Positions 8,745 through 18,822 of a stretch of 64,000 nt of DNA are shown here, piece after piece. Location of the stretch: positions 1 through 64,000 of the forward strand of contig CAWEYR010000021.1 in the NCBI GenBank assembly GCA_963813345.1. The letters run 5' to 3'. The position numbers and the translations under genes were made by a program. Source of the stretch: CAWDDA01 sp963813345 (GTDB taxonomy: Bacteria > Acidobacteriota > Blastocatellia > RBC074). Positions within the stretch are counted from its first letter, which is position 1, and each line of letters starts with the position of its first letter. The notes beneath the pieces are model-generated. The model did not search any database. It was not told the origin of the DNA and was given only the letters and a program-made list of their open reading frames with translations.

Positions 8745-9404
8745 ATCGTCTCTCTCGGCAATTCCATGATCGACAGATGTCCTGCTGGGTGGTGGTGCAA
8801 TGTGCAAGCCATTTCACTACCAAATGCGATCGCGTAAGTTGCAGTCCTCGGCACACTAGTTCATGCGGTCTCTTCAAAATCCGCTGAAGTACATGTTCAC
8901 ATGTTCTGATTCACGCGCGTCGTGACATAGGGACATTTTGTCGCTCTCTTCATCAATCATTGTCAGTACCTCCACTCTTTTCCAATCGTCACCACTCCCC
9001 ATCGTTTAAGCTCGCAGAGCTCCTCGAACTTTTTGTGATTTTGAAAACAATCTGCTTGATCGTTTGAAAGAATTGGGGTCAATCGAGAATGAGTGCAGTA
9101 GTTTTTACCGCTCGCTTCGAACGTATCAAATTAATACCATATCTGCCCAATGTGTGGTGTCAACCTCTCAAACGATGCGCGGTTCTTATTCAGTGCTGGA
9201 AACACTCAAATGGAGCTCTTTCGAATCCAACATTGGGGATGGCTGGTACCCGCTATGAGCGTGTCTATCGTGCACATACTATTGAGAATCCGACGACCTA
9301 CCACAAAGGCCAGCTCGCTGAGGCTGAACTCGCTCTTCCTGGCTGGCGGTTGGCAGTCGATGTTATCTTTTCGTGACGGGTCGTGAGTGCCGGGTGCTAG
9401 ATTT
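8745..9404. other. Non-coding or unassigned spacer
   Basis: This stretch separates the divergent DUF262 gene and the ccsA/hemX gene. A 64-codon plus-strand frame at 9064-9258 and overlapping frames at 9089 and 9150 lack recognisable motifs and are not supported. The left part should hold the promoter of the defence-like cassette, but I cannot point to clear -35/-10 boxes. The right end merges into a palindromic repeat. Confidence 0.5.
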
Positions 9405-9448
9405 GAGTTCAAGCTTTAGCTTGCGCGTGCAAGCTAAAGCTTGAACTC
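9405..9448. repeat. Palindromic repeat type A, copy 1
   Basis: Perfect 19-base arms GAGTTCAAGCTTTAGCTTG (9405-9423) and its complement (9430-9448) enclose a 6-base loop. It lies between divergent genes just before ccsA. The same core recurs at six other places in the window. Confidence 0.9.
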
Positions 9449-9479
9449 TAACAATGTCACGATTGGCCCTGCTTTCACT

Positions 9480-10316
9480 ATGGATTCGCTGCTTGTCATT
9501 GCCCTCATTGCTTATCTTGTTGGCGCGTTCTATTCGGTCTATCTCTTCACCACTCGCTCGGAATCGAGTGATCGGTATCTGATCGGCATTCTTAGCGCCG
9601 GGTTCGCGGCGCATACGCTTTCGACGATCCTGAGCTGGTCGCGGCTTGGCTATTTCCCGGTCGTCAATCCCAAAGAAGTAAGTTCGTTCATTGCGTGGGC
9701 TGTCGTCCTTTACTTTCTCGTGATCCGGTCGCGCTACAAGGTCAAGGCTCTGCCGACCTTTGTAGTTCCGATGGTATTCGTCTTCATGCTGGTTTCGCTT
9801 TTGCTGCCTGACCCCGCGCAACCCATGTCTCCAATGCTTGAAGGAGCTATCGGAGCGACCGACTACGGCCGCGTCATTCTGCCGCTCCACGTGACTCTGC
9901 TGATCTTCTCTTATGCAGCCTTCATACTGACGTTCATTGGTGGACTGATGTATCTCGTTCAGGAACGCGAACTGAAGACGAAGACGTTCGGGTCGGCCTT
10001 TTACCGTCTACCGGCACTGAATACGTGCGATGAGATCAGCTACCTTTCACTGACCATTGGCTTCGTTCTGCTGACGCTGGGAATGATCTCAGGGATGATC
10101 TGGAACAATCAGCGCGACGGACGGTTCTGGCATTACGATCCGAAAGAAGTTCTCGCTCTTGTCACCTGGATCGTCTATCTGTTGATGATTCACTACCGGC
10201 TGGCCGCAGGCTGGCGCGGGCGACGGATAGCGTGGCTGTCGATCGTGGGTTTCGCGATTGTGCTCTGCACGTGGATCGGGGCGCGGTTTTTTTCCGGTTA
10301 TCACGTTTTTGGTTGA
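9480..10316 (+). CDS. HemX/CcsA-family cytochrome c assembly membrane protein
   Basis: This protein of about 278 residues has eight or so hydrophobic segments and the conserved tryptophan-rich block of the CcsA/CcmC/HemX family near the C-terminus (GMIWNNQRDGRFWHYDPKE), preceded and followed by candidate haem-ligand histidines. Members either handle haem for cytochrome c maturation (CcsA) or modulate glutamyl-tRNA reductase levels (HemX). The stop lies 6 bases before hemA, as in hemA-hemX operons, so the HemX role is attractive. I prefer ATG 9480, since the upstream extension to 9441 is translated from a palindromic repeat. It is an inner-membrane protein. Confidence 0.85.
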   Translation: MDSLLVIALIAYLVGAFYSVYLFTTRSESSDRYLIGILSAGFAAHTLSTILSWSRLGYFPVVNPKEVSSFIAWAVVLYFLVIRSRYKVKALPTFVVPMVFVFMLVSLLLPDPAQPMSPMLEGAIGATDYGRVILPLHVTLLIFSYAAFILTFIGGLMYLVQERELKTKTFGSAFYRLPALNTCDEISYLSLTIGFVLLTLGMISGMIWNNQRDGRFWHYDPKEVLALVTWIVYLLMIHYRLAAGWRGRRIAWLSIVGFAIVLCTWIGARFFSGYHVFG

Positions 10317-10322
10317 ATCTGC

Positions 10323-11594
10323 ATGAGCATCGTTCTGATCGGAGTCAGCCATAAGACAGCACCCATCGAGTTGCGTGAACAGCTCGCATTCGATGATCAG
10401 CGCCTTCCCCTCGCCCTGACCCAATTGGTCGAGCAGGACGCGATCAAGGAAGGATTGATCCTCTCGACATGCAATCGGATCGAGGTCATCGCCACAACTC
10501 CGGCATCACCTGATACGGGACTCTCGACTCTATTCTCGTTTCTTCGCGAGTTTCACGGGTGCCGCCCGGAAGACCTCGAGCGCCATGTCTACACTCGCTC
10601 CGACCTTGACGCCGTGAAACACATCTTCCGCGTGACATCGAGCCTTGACTCGATGGTAGTCGGCGAGCCTCAGATCACAGGCCAGGTCAAGGAGGCGTTT
10701 CAGAGGGCACAGGAAGCGCACACGATGGGTAGTGAGCTGACCCGTGTTATGAGCCGCGCATTTGCTGTTGCCAAGCGAGTTCGCAACGAAACTGCGATCG
10801 GATCAAATGCCGTATCGATCAGCTACGTCGCGGTTGAACTGGCGCGAAAGGTATTTGACCGGCTCGATGGGTCGGCTGTGATGCTGATAGGAGCCGGCGA
10901 AATGTCCGAGCTTGCCGCTCGACACCTGAAGACGTGCGGAGCGCAAAGGATTCTGATCGCGAATCGAACGCTCGAAAACTCAAGGCGCCTTGCAACTGAA
11001 ATGGAAGGCGAAGCAATTCCGTTTGCTGACTTCGAGAGCCGGCTGCCGGAGGCGGACATCGTGCTCTGTTCCACCGAAGCACCCCATTACGTTCTTAGCC
11101 CCGAGGTTGTTCATCACGCCCTTGCAGTGCGCCGCAACCAGCCGATGCTGTTCATAGATGTTTCAGTTCCGCGGAATATCGATCCGGCGATCGGTTCGCT
11201 CGATAACGTTTTTCTCTTCAATATCGACGATCTCGAGAATGTCATCGCATTCAATCGAACGGAGCGTGAGCGCGAAGCGTTGAGGGCTGAGGCTATTGTC
11301 ACAGTCGAGGCCGAACGGTTTGCGTTGGCGCTCGGTGAAGGCGACGTGAGAGAGGTGATCGCCGCTTTCCGGCGCGAGGTTGGGTTGCTGGTTGAATCTG
11401 AATTCGAAAGAAGCCGCCGGCGACTCGAGCCACTTTCAGCCGAGCAGCAGGAAGCAGTCAAAACGCTCGTCGACTCGATCGTTAACAAGCTCACGCTGCC
11501 TGTAATCAAGCAGCTCCGCGAGTCCGAGGATGGACACTCGCGCTATCTCGAAGCCTGGCGTGAGCTTTATCATCGAGATAGAGGAACAACGTAA
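10323..11594 (+). CDS. hemA: Glutamyl-tRNA reductase
   Basis: HemA makes glutamate-1-semialdehyde from glutamyl-tRNA with NADPH, the first step of C5-pathway tetrapyrrole synthesis. The 423-residue length fits the family. Visible motifs are GVSHKTAPIELRE at the start, LILSTCNRIEV with the catalytic Cys (about residue 50), VVGEPQITGQVKEAF, the NADPH-binding AVMLIGAGEMSELAARHL, and the C-terminal dimerisation helix. It starts 6 bases after the hemX/ccsA stop and is probably cotranscribed with it. Other haem genes (hemC, hemD, hemB) do not follow; a palindromic repeat and a protease gene do. The frame is intact. Confidence 0.97.
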   Translation: MSIVLIGVSHKTAPIELREQLAFDDQRLPLALTQLVEQDAIKEGLILSTCNRIEVIATTPASPDTGLSTLFSFLREFHGCRPEDLERHVYTRSDLDAVKHIFRVTSSLDSMVVGEPQITGQVKEAFQRAQEAHTMGSELTRVMSRAFAVAKRVRNETAIGSNAVSISYVAVELARKVFDRLDGSAVMLIGAGEMSELAARHLKTCGAQRILIANRTLENSRRLATEMEGEAIPFADFESRLPEADIVLCSTEAPHYVLSPEVVHHALAVRRNQPMLFIDVSVPRNIDPAIGSLDNVFLFNIDDLENVIAFNRTEREREALRAEAIVTVEAERFALALGEGDVREVIAAFRREVGLLVESEFERSRRRLEPLSAEQQEAVKTLVDSIVNKLTLPVIKQLRESEDGHSRYLEAWRELYHRDRGTT

Positions 11595-11601
11595 GTATTA
11601 A

Positions 11602-11675
11602 GTATGTTGTACGCCTTCATGCGGAATCGAACGATCGAAGATTGCAAGATTCCGCCTGAAGGCGGTACAACGTAC
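11602..11675. repeat. Palindromic repeat type B, copy 1
   Basis: Imperfect inverted repeat whose right arm is GATTCCGCCTGAAGGCGG followed by TACAACGTAC. The left arm is its near-complement, with a few changes. It sits just downstream of hemA and could act as an mRNA 3' stem, although no clear T-run follows. Confidence 0.85.
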
Positions 11676-11814
11676 CCACTACATGCCTAATATTTGACAT
11701 GCAAAGAGTCGTACGTGTAGATTCACGGCAGATTCCGTCAGTCCCCTCGAGAATTCCCTGGAACGTGAATCGCAAGTTTTCAAGCGATACTTAATTGTGG
11801 AGGTCATTGACGAT

Positions 11815-14800
11815 ATGCAGTCCCAGCTCGCGACGAAGCGCTCGCAACCGAATGGTACTTATCGCCTCACTGCTCTTCTTCTTTGTTTTCGCCCTGGGAA
11901 TCGGTTCCAACTGGCTCCCCGCGCTCAGCACATCGGCAGCCTGGCAGCGTCAGCTCGAACAGCGAGAACCCAGGCTCGAGCCACGTATTCTCCGCCAGAT
12001 CGAGTCGCTCGCAGCCGAAAAACGCCGGCGCACTCCGGCGCAGCGAAAGATCTCACCGCAACTGCTCTACGCAGCGCGGATGCACAGAGGGTTGCCGATC
12101 TCAAAAGAGGTCAGGACACTCGAGACCGACGTGGTTGTTGGAGAAGGCGATCGAACCGTTGTTGATATCAGGGCAAACATCACAGGTGAATTGATCGAGA
12201 AGTTGCATGAGTTCGGTGTCCAGACTCTAAACATATCGCGTGAATCAGGCAGTATCAGGGCAAGCATCAAGATCGATGACATTGAAGCAATCGCTGCTCT
12301 GTCAGACATTATCAATATCGGGCCGAAACAGCTCTATATCACTTCACGGATGCACCGTTTAGCTGCAGAAGCGATTGGAACCTCCAATTCAAAGGAACGC
12401 GTGCGAGTTGCCCGCGCATCGAGCTCACCGGTAAAAGAGCGTGGTGCCCGTATTCGAGAGTATCTTTCCACGATACTTCCGCGACTCGAGAAGAATGCAT
12501 CGGCGCTTCAGACCCAGCCGGCTATTTCGATTGAAGGCGATGCAGCTCACCGCGTGACGGCAGCCAGAAATCAATTCGGATTCAATGGAACGGGCATCAA
12601 GATTGGCGTGGTTTCCGACGGTGCGGTAAATCTCAAGGTCAGTCAGAGTCTGGGTGCTCTTGGCAAGGTCACTGTGCTTAATGGCCAAACCGGGGAGAAT
12701 GACGAAGGCACAGCGATGCTCGAAATCATCCATGCGCTGGCGCCTGGAGCTGAACTCTATTTCGCGACTGCGCTGGACGGAATGGGTGGCTTTGCACAGA
12801 ATATCCGTGAGCTTCGCCGCGTCGGATGCGACATCATCGTTGACGATATCCTCTACCTCGCTGAATCAGTATTCCAGGACGGTCAGGCTCCAGGTGCGCC
12901 CTCTGAGCTTGGGATGGGGCTTATCGCGCAGGCTGTGAACGATGTCACGCGCGACGGCGCTCTCTATTTCTCGTCCGCCGGAAATGGGGGCAACCTGGCA
13001 AAGTCAACGTCGGGCGTCTGGGAAGGTGCGTTTCTCGACGGGGGGATTGCTCCGGCACCGCTGCCTGGGAGGATTCACAGTTTTGGCGCCAACCGGTTGA
13101 CCAACCAGTTGATTTCGGCGGCTCCCTTCGGCGTCGTTTCTTCAATGGTCGGATCCCGCTCGGAGGCATCTGCTAACGACTATGACCTTTACATCTTGAA
13201 CAGCGCGCGCAACCATTCTTCTCGCCGCTTCAGACTTTGTTCAGAATGGCACCCAGGACCCGATCGAGGCCGTCGGAGCCGCAGGCCGCTGGACGTCGCA
13301 TCGTGATTGTAAAATTCTCGGGTGAAGCGCGCTTTCTGAGCGCTGAATACGTTCGTTGGGCGTCTGTCGATCCCCACGACCGGACAAATTCAGCGGTCAC
13401 GCTGCGTCACTTGAAGCTTTTGCAGTGGCTGCGGCACCTGCAGGGGAGGCCTTTGGCACCCCTCCAAATCCGACAGGGCCATTTCCCGGCAGCTTCACGT
13501 CGGCGAGCAAGGTGGAACTGTTCACATCAGACGGGCCACGACGCCTCTTCTTTCGCGCAGACGGAACTCCATTCAACGATGGGGATTTCTTCACTGGCAT
13601 TCTGCGACAGAAGCCGGAGTTGACGGCGGCCGACGGTGTCACAGTAAGTGGCGCAGGTTTCTTCGTAAGTCCTTTCTACGGCACATCCGCGGCAGCACCT
13701 ACGGCTGCGGCAATTGCTGCATTGATCAAATCGGGAAATCCGAGGCTGACCAACGCTCAAATACGCGAAGCGTTAATGCGATCTGCCATCGACATCGAGA
13801 GTCCCGGTTTCGATTTGATCTCAGGAGCCGGAATCGTGCATGCCCATTAATGCCGCAGAGTTCCTCGGATTCTCGCCAATGGCGGATCTGTCTATCTCCA
13901 GGGTCACGCTCACTGAATTGACTGGCAACGGCGACGGTCAGATTGAACCAGGCGAACGGGGACGGTTGCAGCTCGAGCTCAAAAACAACGGCGTCGTTGC
14001 CGCCTCAGGCGTGTCAGGTAGTGTGGAAAGTGCTACGCCGGGCGTGTTCGTTACACTTCCAACCCCGGTCCGCTTTGGAGACATTGCTCCGGGTGGAACA
14101 GCGACGGCAAACGTGCCAGTCGATTTCACTTTGAGCAGCGTTGCCGCGTGCGACCTGCGCACATTCTTCAATTTGGATCTGACGTATACAGGTGGTCCGA
14201 GTCCCAAGACGCTCGAATTCGAGGCTCAAACAGGGTCGCCGCCGACTTCCATCACATCGGTTCTTGACGCGACTGCGCCCGCTAGTGGTGCGCGCTATTC
14301 TGCGGTCACCGGACAACAGGCCGGGCGGTTGGCGCGGACTATCGTTCCGTCCGTATGTGGCGTCAACACGACACCCTTATTGTTCTCGACCACTGCACGC
14401 CGCTACGATGCATATACATTCGAGTCCTGCCCTACTCGTGCTCAAACGTGTGCTACCATCCAGCTCACGTCACCTTGCTCGCAGGCGCGGGGCCTTTTCG
14501 CAGTAGCGTACGCAGAGAGCTTTGATCCGCTCAATATCACGCTCAACTATCTCGGCGATTCCGGAGATGTCGGAATATTTCCCGGTGAAGTCCTGACGTT
14601 CAGTGTCAACGTTCCTGTCGGCAAGAGATTGGTTGTCGTGGTCCACGAGCTTGATCCAAACGGGAGCACTGGTTGCACCTACGACCTGACGGTCTCCGGT
14701 CTTTGCGATTCGTGCGAATCGTCCAACCTTGTCTGTCTGCAGGATGACGATAGTGGCTCGACACTACAGATGAATGTGGTAACCGGCGATTACCTTTTCA

Positions 14801-15018
14801 CCAATTGCACAAACGGAACTTCGCTTTCCGGCCGCGGCAACATCAGCAAGGGCAATGGTCAGGTGTTTCTCAGTGACGGACGCCGCGTGAGTGCTTCGTT
14901 CGATTTCATTTCAACAGGCAACGTCAGTCGCGGAAGCGCTGTTATCAGACCCGGACCAGGCTCGGTCCAGAGGATCAACGACAGAAACATTTTCGACAAT
15001 ACGTGTATTTGCCGGTAG
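11815..15018 (+). CDS. Secreted subtilisin-like (S8) protease, frameshifted
   Basis: Reconstructed length is about 1,060 residues. An N-terminal hydrophobic segment (MVLIASLLFFFVFALGIG) is followed by a pro-region, then the S8 core: KIGVVSDG (Asp), DEGTAMLEIIHALAPGAEL, YFSSAGNGG (oxyanion Asn region), and YGTSAAAPTAAAIAAL (Ser). Where subtilisins have HGT the sequence has EGT, so the usual catalytic His is not at its normal place. The C-terminal third (about 13850-15018) has beta-sandwich repeats and several Cys pairs. Frame changes are near 11845, 13210-13350 and 13845. GGAGG at 11799-11803 favours ATG 11815. It is probably exported; substrate unknown. Confidence 0.75.
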
Positions 15019-15027
15019 CGGAGAAGA

Positions 15028-15152
15028 ATTCACCACGGAACAGACGGAAAACGAAGACACGGAAAACACGGAAACGAAAAAGAGCCTTGTTTGTTTTTCA
15101 GATTTCTTCCGTGTTTTCCGTGTCTTCGTTTTCCGTGTGTTCCGTGGTGAAT
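15028..15152. terminator. Long inverted repeat type C between convergent genes
   Basis: Arms of about 45 bases (15028-15072 and 15108-15152), built from ATTCACCACGGAA and CACGGAAAACACGGA units, pair with one or two mismatches. It fills the gap between two convergent stops, reaching the last codon of the AAA gene, so a bidirectional transcription stop is plausible. A related, longer copy is at 43761-43950. Confidence 0.7.
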
Positions 15153-16858
15153 CATCTCACAAGCGGACGGAGTTCTTCGATGCGGCGTGTGAGGTCAGCG
15201 CTCGACAGGTGCTGAAGGCGGGCTGGTAGCATCGAGCGGGATGTCGCTTCCCGGGCTGCTACAAGCTCCTGGAATTCGACAGCAAGATCGTCACGTGCGG
15301 GCGTAAATTCCTCGGCCACGCGCTTCAGATCTTCATTCGTGGTTTCGCTGCGTCCGGCCTGCCGTGCGGTGCGGCGCGCGCGTACAATGATTGACTCGAT
15401 ATCGGCGCCTGACAGGTGTTGCGCTCCGCGCGTAATCGGCGACCAGTCCGTAATCACGTGGCGCAAACCGTTCTTGCGCACCATCGCCTGCACGATTTCA
15501 AGCCGGTCTTCTTCACTCTCCGGATAAAACAGCGATATGTGTTCCTCGCATCGGCCCTGTCGCTTGAGGTCAATCGGCAAGAGATCGGGTCTTGACGTCA
15601 TCAGAATCCACAGAATGCGGCCGCGATTTGCCGTGTTGCTCATCGCCGCGGCAACCTTGGAAAACACACGCTGATTGACACCCGAATCTCCGCCGCCTTC
15701 ACGCGTACCGAGCGCTGCATCGGCTTCGTCTATCAAGACGACTATTGGCGCCAGAGCCTGAAGGAGCCCGAGGATCTTTTCGAGGTTCGCTTCTGTAGAA
15801 CCCACCCATCTGTCACGAAAATTCTTGAACTCGACTACATTCAGACTACAGTCCTTGGCAAAACATTCCGCAAGAAACGTCTTTCCCGTTCCGACCGGAC
15901 CCGACAGCAGAATTCCCATCGGAACCTCTTCGCGATTGCCGCGGCGAATCGTATCCGCGATATCACGCAGGTAGTCCTTCGCGCCCTTGAGACCGCCGAC
16001 ACTGTCAAGACCGTAACGAGGAGTGATGAACTCGATGAGGCCCGCGCATTCAGCTTCGATGATCTCTTTTTTCTTGGCTCTGACGTCGGCAAACGTCAAT
16101 CCATCGTCTGAGTACTGCGCAGCGCAGAGCAATGATCTCAGATGGACGAAGTTAAGTCCGGACGTCATCCCGGCAAGCTGCGCCGTGCTCATCTCAACCT
16201 GTTTGATCGGATACGTGGTCAGAAAGTCGTTAAGGTAATCGAGGCGATCCGGTTCGTCGGGATATGGAATCTTTACCAGGGCCAGTCGTGCGTTTTCGCG
16301 AACGCGGGGCTGCACATCAGAAAGCGACTCAGTGACAAAGATCACCAGGTTGTCAGATTCGACGAGCTTCGGATTGGTCATCCAGCGTTGCACCGATACA
16401 AGCGCGTTGCGATCTTCGCTTGAAAGGTATCCGATCTCTCCCGCCGGAAATATTGTTTCGAGAAAGTTGATGATCACGCCGACGCGGTCTGCAAAATAGA
16501 GAAATCGTTCGATCATCGGCATCGCCCGCGCCGGATCGCGCGGAAGCTGACTGGCCGACGAAACATTGAGAAGCGGATCAGCGACACGTTGCTGTGCGAG
16601 AAAGGCACGTTGAGTCTGCTCAGAGTCGAAGGTGATCCCTTCGCTCCGGTTATAGACGACAATCTGCTTGTTTCCGAGAAGCTCTTTCTGAAGAAAGCCC
16701 GGAAGCGAAACGAAACCCGCTCTCCCTCGAACGAGATCGAAAACATTGTGATAGAGCAGAAAATGGCTCGCTTCGCCTGAACGGTATTTTCGCGCAATCT
16801 CATCGGCCCAGGCCGGAAGCCGGTCTGCAGCTGGAAGCGAATGAGAGCTGGTGGGCAT
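15152..16858 (-). CDS. Double-AAA ATPase: degenerate first domain, classical AAA second
   Basis: The 568-residue protein has a C-terminal classical AAA module: Walker A GPVGTGKT (320-327), Walker B VVLIDEADAAL (about 373-383), and a second region of homology TSRPDLLPIDLKRQGR (421-436) with its arginine finger. Residues 30-250 look like a first AAA domain that lost its P-loop: Walker-B-like VGVIINFLE, sensor-like NLVIFVTESLSD, then a lid. This plan recalls Ycf46-type ATPases. The ATG overlaps the stop of the upstream TonB-C gene (TGATG), implying coupling. PspA and a coiled-coil membrane protein lie further upstream on the same strand. The likely role is ATP-driven remodelling of a protein complex at the membrane. 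Confidence 0.85.
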   Translation of the reverse strand: MPTSSHSLPAADRLPAWADEIARKYRSGEASHFLLYHNVFDLVRGRAGFVSLPGFLQKELLGNKQIVVYNRSEGITFDSEQTQRAFLAQQRVADPLLNVSSASQLPRDPARAMPMIERFLYFADRVGVIINFLETIFPAGEIGYLSSEDRNALVSVQRWMTNPKLVESDNLVIFVTESLSDVQPRVRENARLALVKIPYPDEPDRLDYLNDFLTTYPIKQVEMSTAQLAGMTSGLNFVHLRSLLCAAQYSDDGLTFADVRAKKKEIIEAECAGLIEFITPRYGLDSVGGLKGAKDYLRDIADTIRRGNREEVPMGILLSGPVGTGKTFLAECFAKDCSLNVVEFKNFRDRWVGSTEANLEKILGLLQALAPIVVLIDEADAALGTREGGGDSGVNQRVFSKVAAAMSNTANRGRILWILMTSRPDLLPIDLKRQGRCEEHISLFYPESEEDRLEIVQAMVRKNGLRHVITDWSPITRGAQHLSGADIESIIVRARRTARQAGRSETTNEDLKRVAEEFTPARDDLAVEFQELVAAREATSRSMLPARLQHLSSADLTRRIEELRPLVR

Positions 16859-17890
16859 CAGTTCGATGGCGAGGGGTTGGTTGGTGCTGCTGGCGCGCTG
16901 CCACCAAAATCAAATTGGAGGAGCGCCTGAATAGGTCTCTTGTCAGCTTCAAAGTATTTCGCAGGGAACTCCCACTGCTTGACTGCTGAGACGACCGCGG
17001 CGTTCATTTCCGGGAACGTCGAATTTGCAATCGTGGTATGAGCCACACGACCGTCAGCACCTACCTCGATTCGCGCAACGACCTTGCCTTTGAGTCCATC
17101 TCTGGTCAGAGCCGCCGCAACTTCGGGCATGACTTTCTTCGAGGCGTCAGCCTGAAGCTGGGCCGATTGCTTTTCATCGAACTGACGCGTGGTGGGAGGC
17201 TTGGGTTTGAGGACAACCGATGCGGCGATCACCAGAAAAACGTCGTCGTTTTCAAACGCCTTTACCGGAGCCCCGGTGCGAAGGAACGCTACATAATCGC
17301 TGGCTCCGAACCGCAATTTCGGGGGCGAGAAAAAGTAGGTCATTCCCTCCTCCGCTTCGATTGCGTGCACTCCATACGATAGCGGCTTCGGGACGGCCGT
17401 ACGTGAGATTGACCTCAAGAATCAGCGTCGTACCCGGTTTGCCCGCAGTCCCCGGGCTGGAAGCACCATAGTGCCCAAGTTCGAGAGTGCGCGTGCTCAT
17501 CCGGCCGAGCAGGAGGTTGGTTCCTTTCGATGTTCGAAAGACCTTCAAAGAAACGGAGTTCAGGAGAGCGAACTCAAATCCCGGATAGACCTTTGCAAAA
17601 CTGGCGATGATCTTCTCTTCGTCAGCAAAGTTTGTCGACCGCAGCTTGAACAATTGATCCGAGATCTCGCCGTAGCTTCCGCGGCGGGCACGCATCTGGT
17701 AGACGCGCGTCGTCACTTCAAACGGCTGTCGCAGCTCGGCTGTGTCCTGTGCAGCAACATGCGCGGGAAAGCAGGGCGCCAAATGGAGCGCAAGCAGAAG
17801 GAAGCAAACGATAAGCGGCCGCAACGACCACGAGAGACGATGAATCAAACCCAAAGAACCTCCAGTCAACAAGAGCAGTATGTACGGCAC
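16858..17890 (-). CDS. TonB C-terminal domain protein, one frame change
   Basis: The N-terminal frame has a signal or anchor segment (PLIVCFLLLALHLAPCFPA, then AAQD) and an unrecognised domain of about 130 residues. After a frame change near 17375-17400 the second frame contains GKVVARIEVGADGRVAHTTI and AAVVSAVKQWEFPAKYFE, the TonB_C / energy-transducer fold. There is no long Pro/Lys spanner as in true TonB, so it may be a periplasmic TonB-C-like protein and not an ExbBD-coupled transducer. A TTG at 17848 with GGAGG upstream is an alternative start to ATG 17890. It overlaps the AAA gene by one base. Confidence 0.75.
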
Positions 17891-17933
17891 TTTACTCGTG
17901 TATCAACGCGGATAATCCTTCGCGAACGCATCC

Positions 17934-18770
17934 CTACCTGCGCTCGGCGGCAAGGGAGGGTCGGATTTGTGAAGCTTCGCGTTGAAGGGCTTCGAGCTGA
18001 GACATCACCGGCGCAGTCTGTTGCAGCATCTCTTTAGTCGCGTCGATCGAAGAGAGCAGCGTGTCGAAATCGAGCATCGATATCTGTTCAGGTGTCGGCA
18101 TAGTGACTACCTGATCATTAACCAGGCCGAAGAAGTTCTCAATCATCTGCAGCTGAGCTTCAACATGCTTGATACTGCGCTCGATGTCATCGAATGTACC
18201 CAATCGGCGGCGGAGTATCGCGACATTCTTCTCGTGCAAAGGCTTCGTAGCCGATTCAGCGAATTCACTTGATCGCTCAGCCTGCCGCAACTGATTCTCG
18301 ATCGCCTGCCGGTTGATCGAGCGAAGATGATTCTTTCGGCGGCGATATTCGTCCAGCAGATCAACAAATGCTTCCCATGTCGTCTCGAGCTCTCTGACCT
18401 GAGGCGGCGTGTCCTGCAGGCGGGCAAACTTCTTGAAGTTGCTCCCGATCTGATTCTTCATCCAGCTCAAGTATTCGACCGCTTCGCGCTCACGCGGATC
18501 GAACGTCTTGATCATCTCAAGCCTCTGTTTGCGGCGCCAATCATCCTGAAGGTATCTCTGACGACGCTCGACGATACGCCGGTAAAAAGTCGATGCCGGG
18601 ACAGTAACCAGATATGCTCCCTCGGCTATCAGTGCACCGGCAAGAATGAACGTCGGCTCAACCATTCCAGTAGCCGCCGAGTACGCAGCCGCTGCGCCGG
18701 CTAACAGCAAAGCGCCAATGTTGATCGGCTCCTTGAGCGCTTCCTTTATGTAAGAGAGTCTCAAATCCAT
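17934..18770 (-). CDS. Membrane protein with long coiled-coil cytosolic domain
   Basis: The 278-residue product starts at ATG 18770 (MDLRLSYIKEALKEP). It has two hydrophobic segments near residues 16-55 (NIGALLLAGAAAAYSAATG; PTFILAGALIAEGAYLVTV), then about 220 highly charged helical residues with heptad-like spacing (RRIVERRQRYLQDDWRRKQR onward). I do not recognise a named family. The upstream in-frame TTG at 18782 lies in a repeat and is unlikely. It lies directly downstream of pspA and upstream of the TonB-C and AAA genes on the same strand, so it may anchor PspA or the AAA ATPase at the membrane. Confidence 0.7.
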   Translation of the reverse strand: MDLRLSYIKEALKEPINIGALLLAGAAAAYSAATGMVEPTFILAGALIAEGAYLVTVPASTFYRRIVERRQRYLQDDWRRKQRLEMIKTFDPREREAVEYLSWMKNQIGSNFKKFARLQDTPPQVRELETTWEAFVDLLDEYRRRKNHLRSINRQAIENQLRQAERSSEFAESATKPLHEKNVAILRRRLGTFDDIERSIKHVEAQLQMIENFFGLVNDQVVTMPTPEQISMLDFDTLLSSIDATKEMLQQTAPVMSQLEALQREASQIRPSLAAERR

Positions 18771-18779
18771 CGCCAAAAG

Positions 18780-18820
18780 CAAGCTAAAGCTTGAACTCTA
18801 ACTGACCACTGACCCCTGCC
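18780..18820. repeat. Palindromic repeat type A, half copy 2
   Basis: One 19-base arm CAAGCTAAAGCTTGAACTC (18780-18798) is followed by TGACCACTGACCCCTGCC, the outer-arm sequence seen in other copies. The opposite arm is absent. It separates pspA from the membrane gene. Confidence 0.8.
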
Positions 18821-18822
18821 AT

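Noticed and set aside
9064..9386. Overlapping small plus-strand frames before ccsA
   Set aside because: Three frames overlap, none has a ribosome site or recognisable motif, and the region looks non-coding.
15028..15152. Possible CRISPR array because of repeated CACGGAA units
   Set aside because: Units are short, unevenly spaced and arranged as one inverted repeat, with no spacers and no cas genes.
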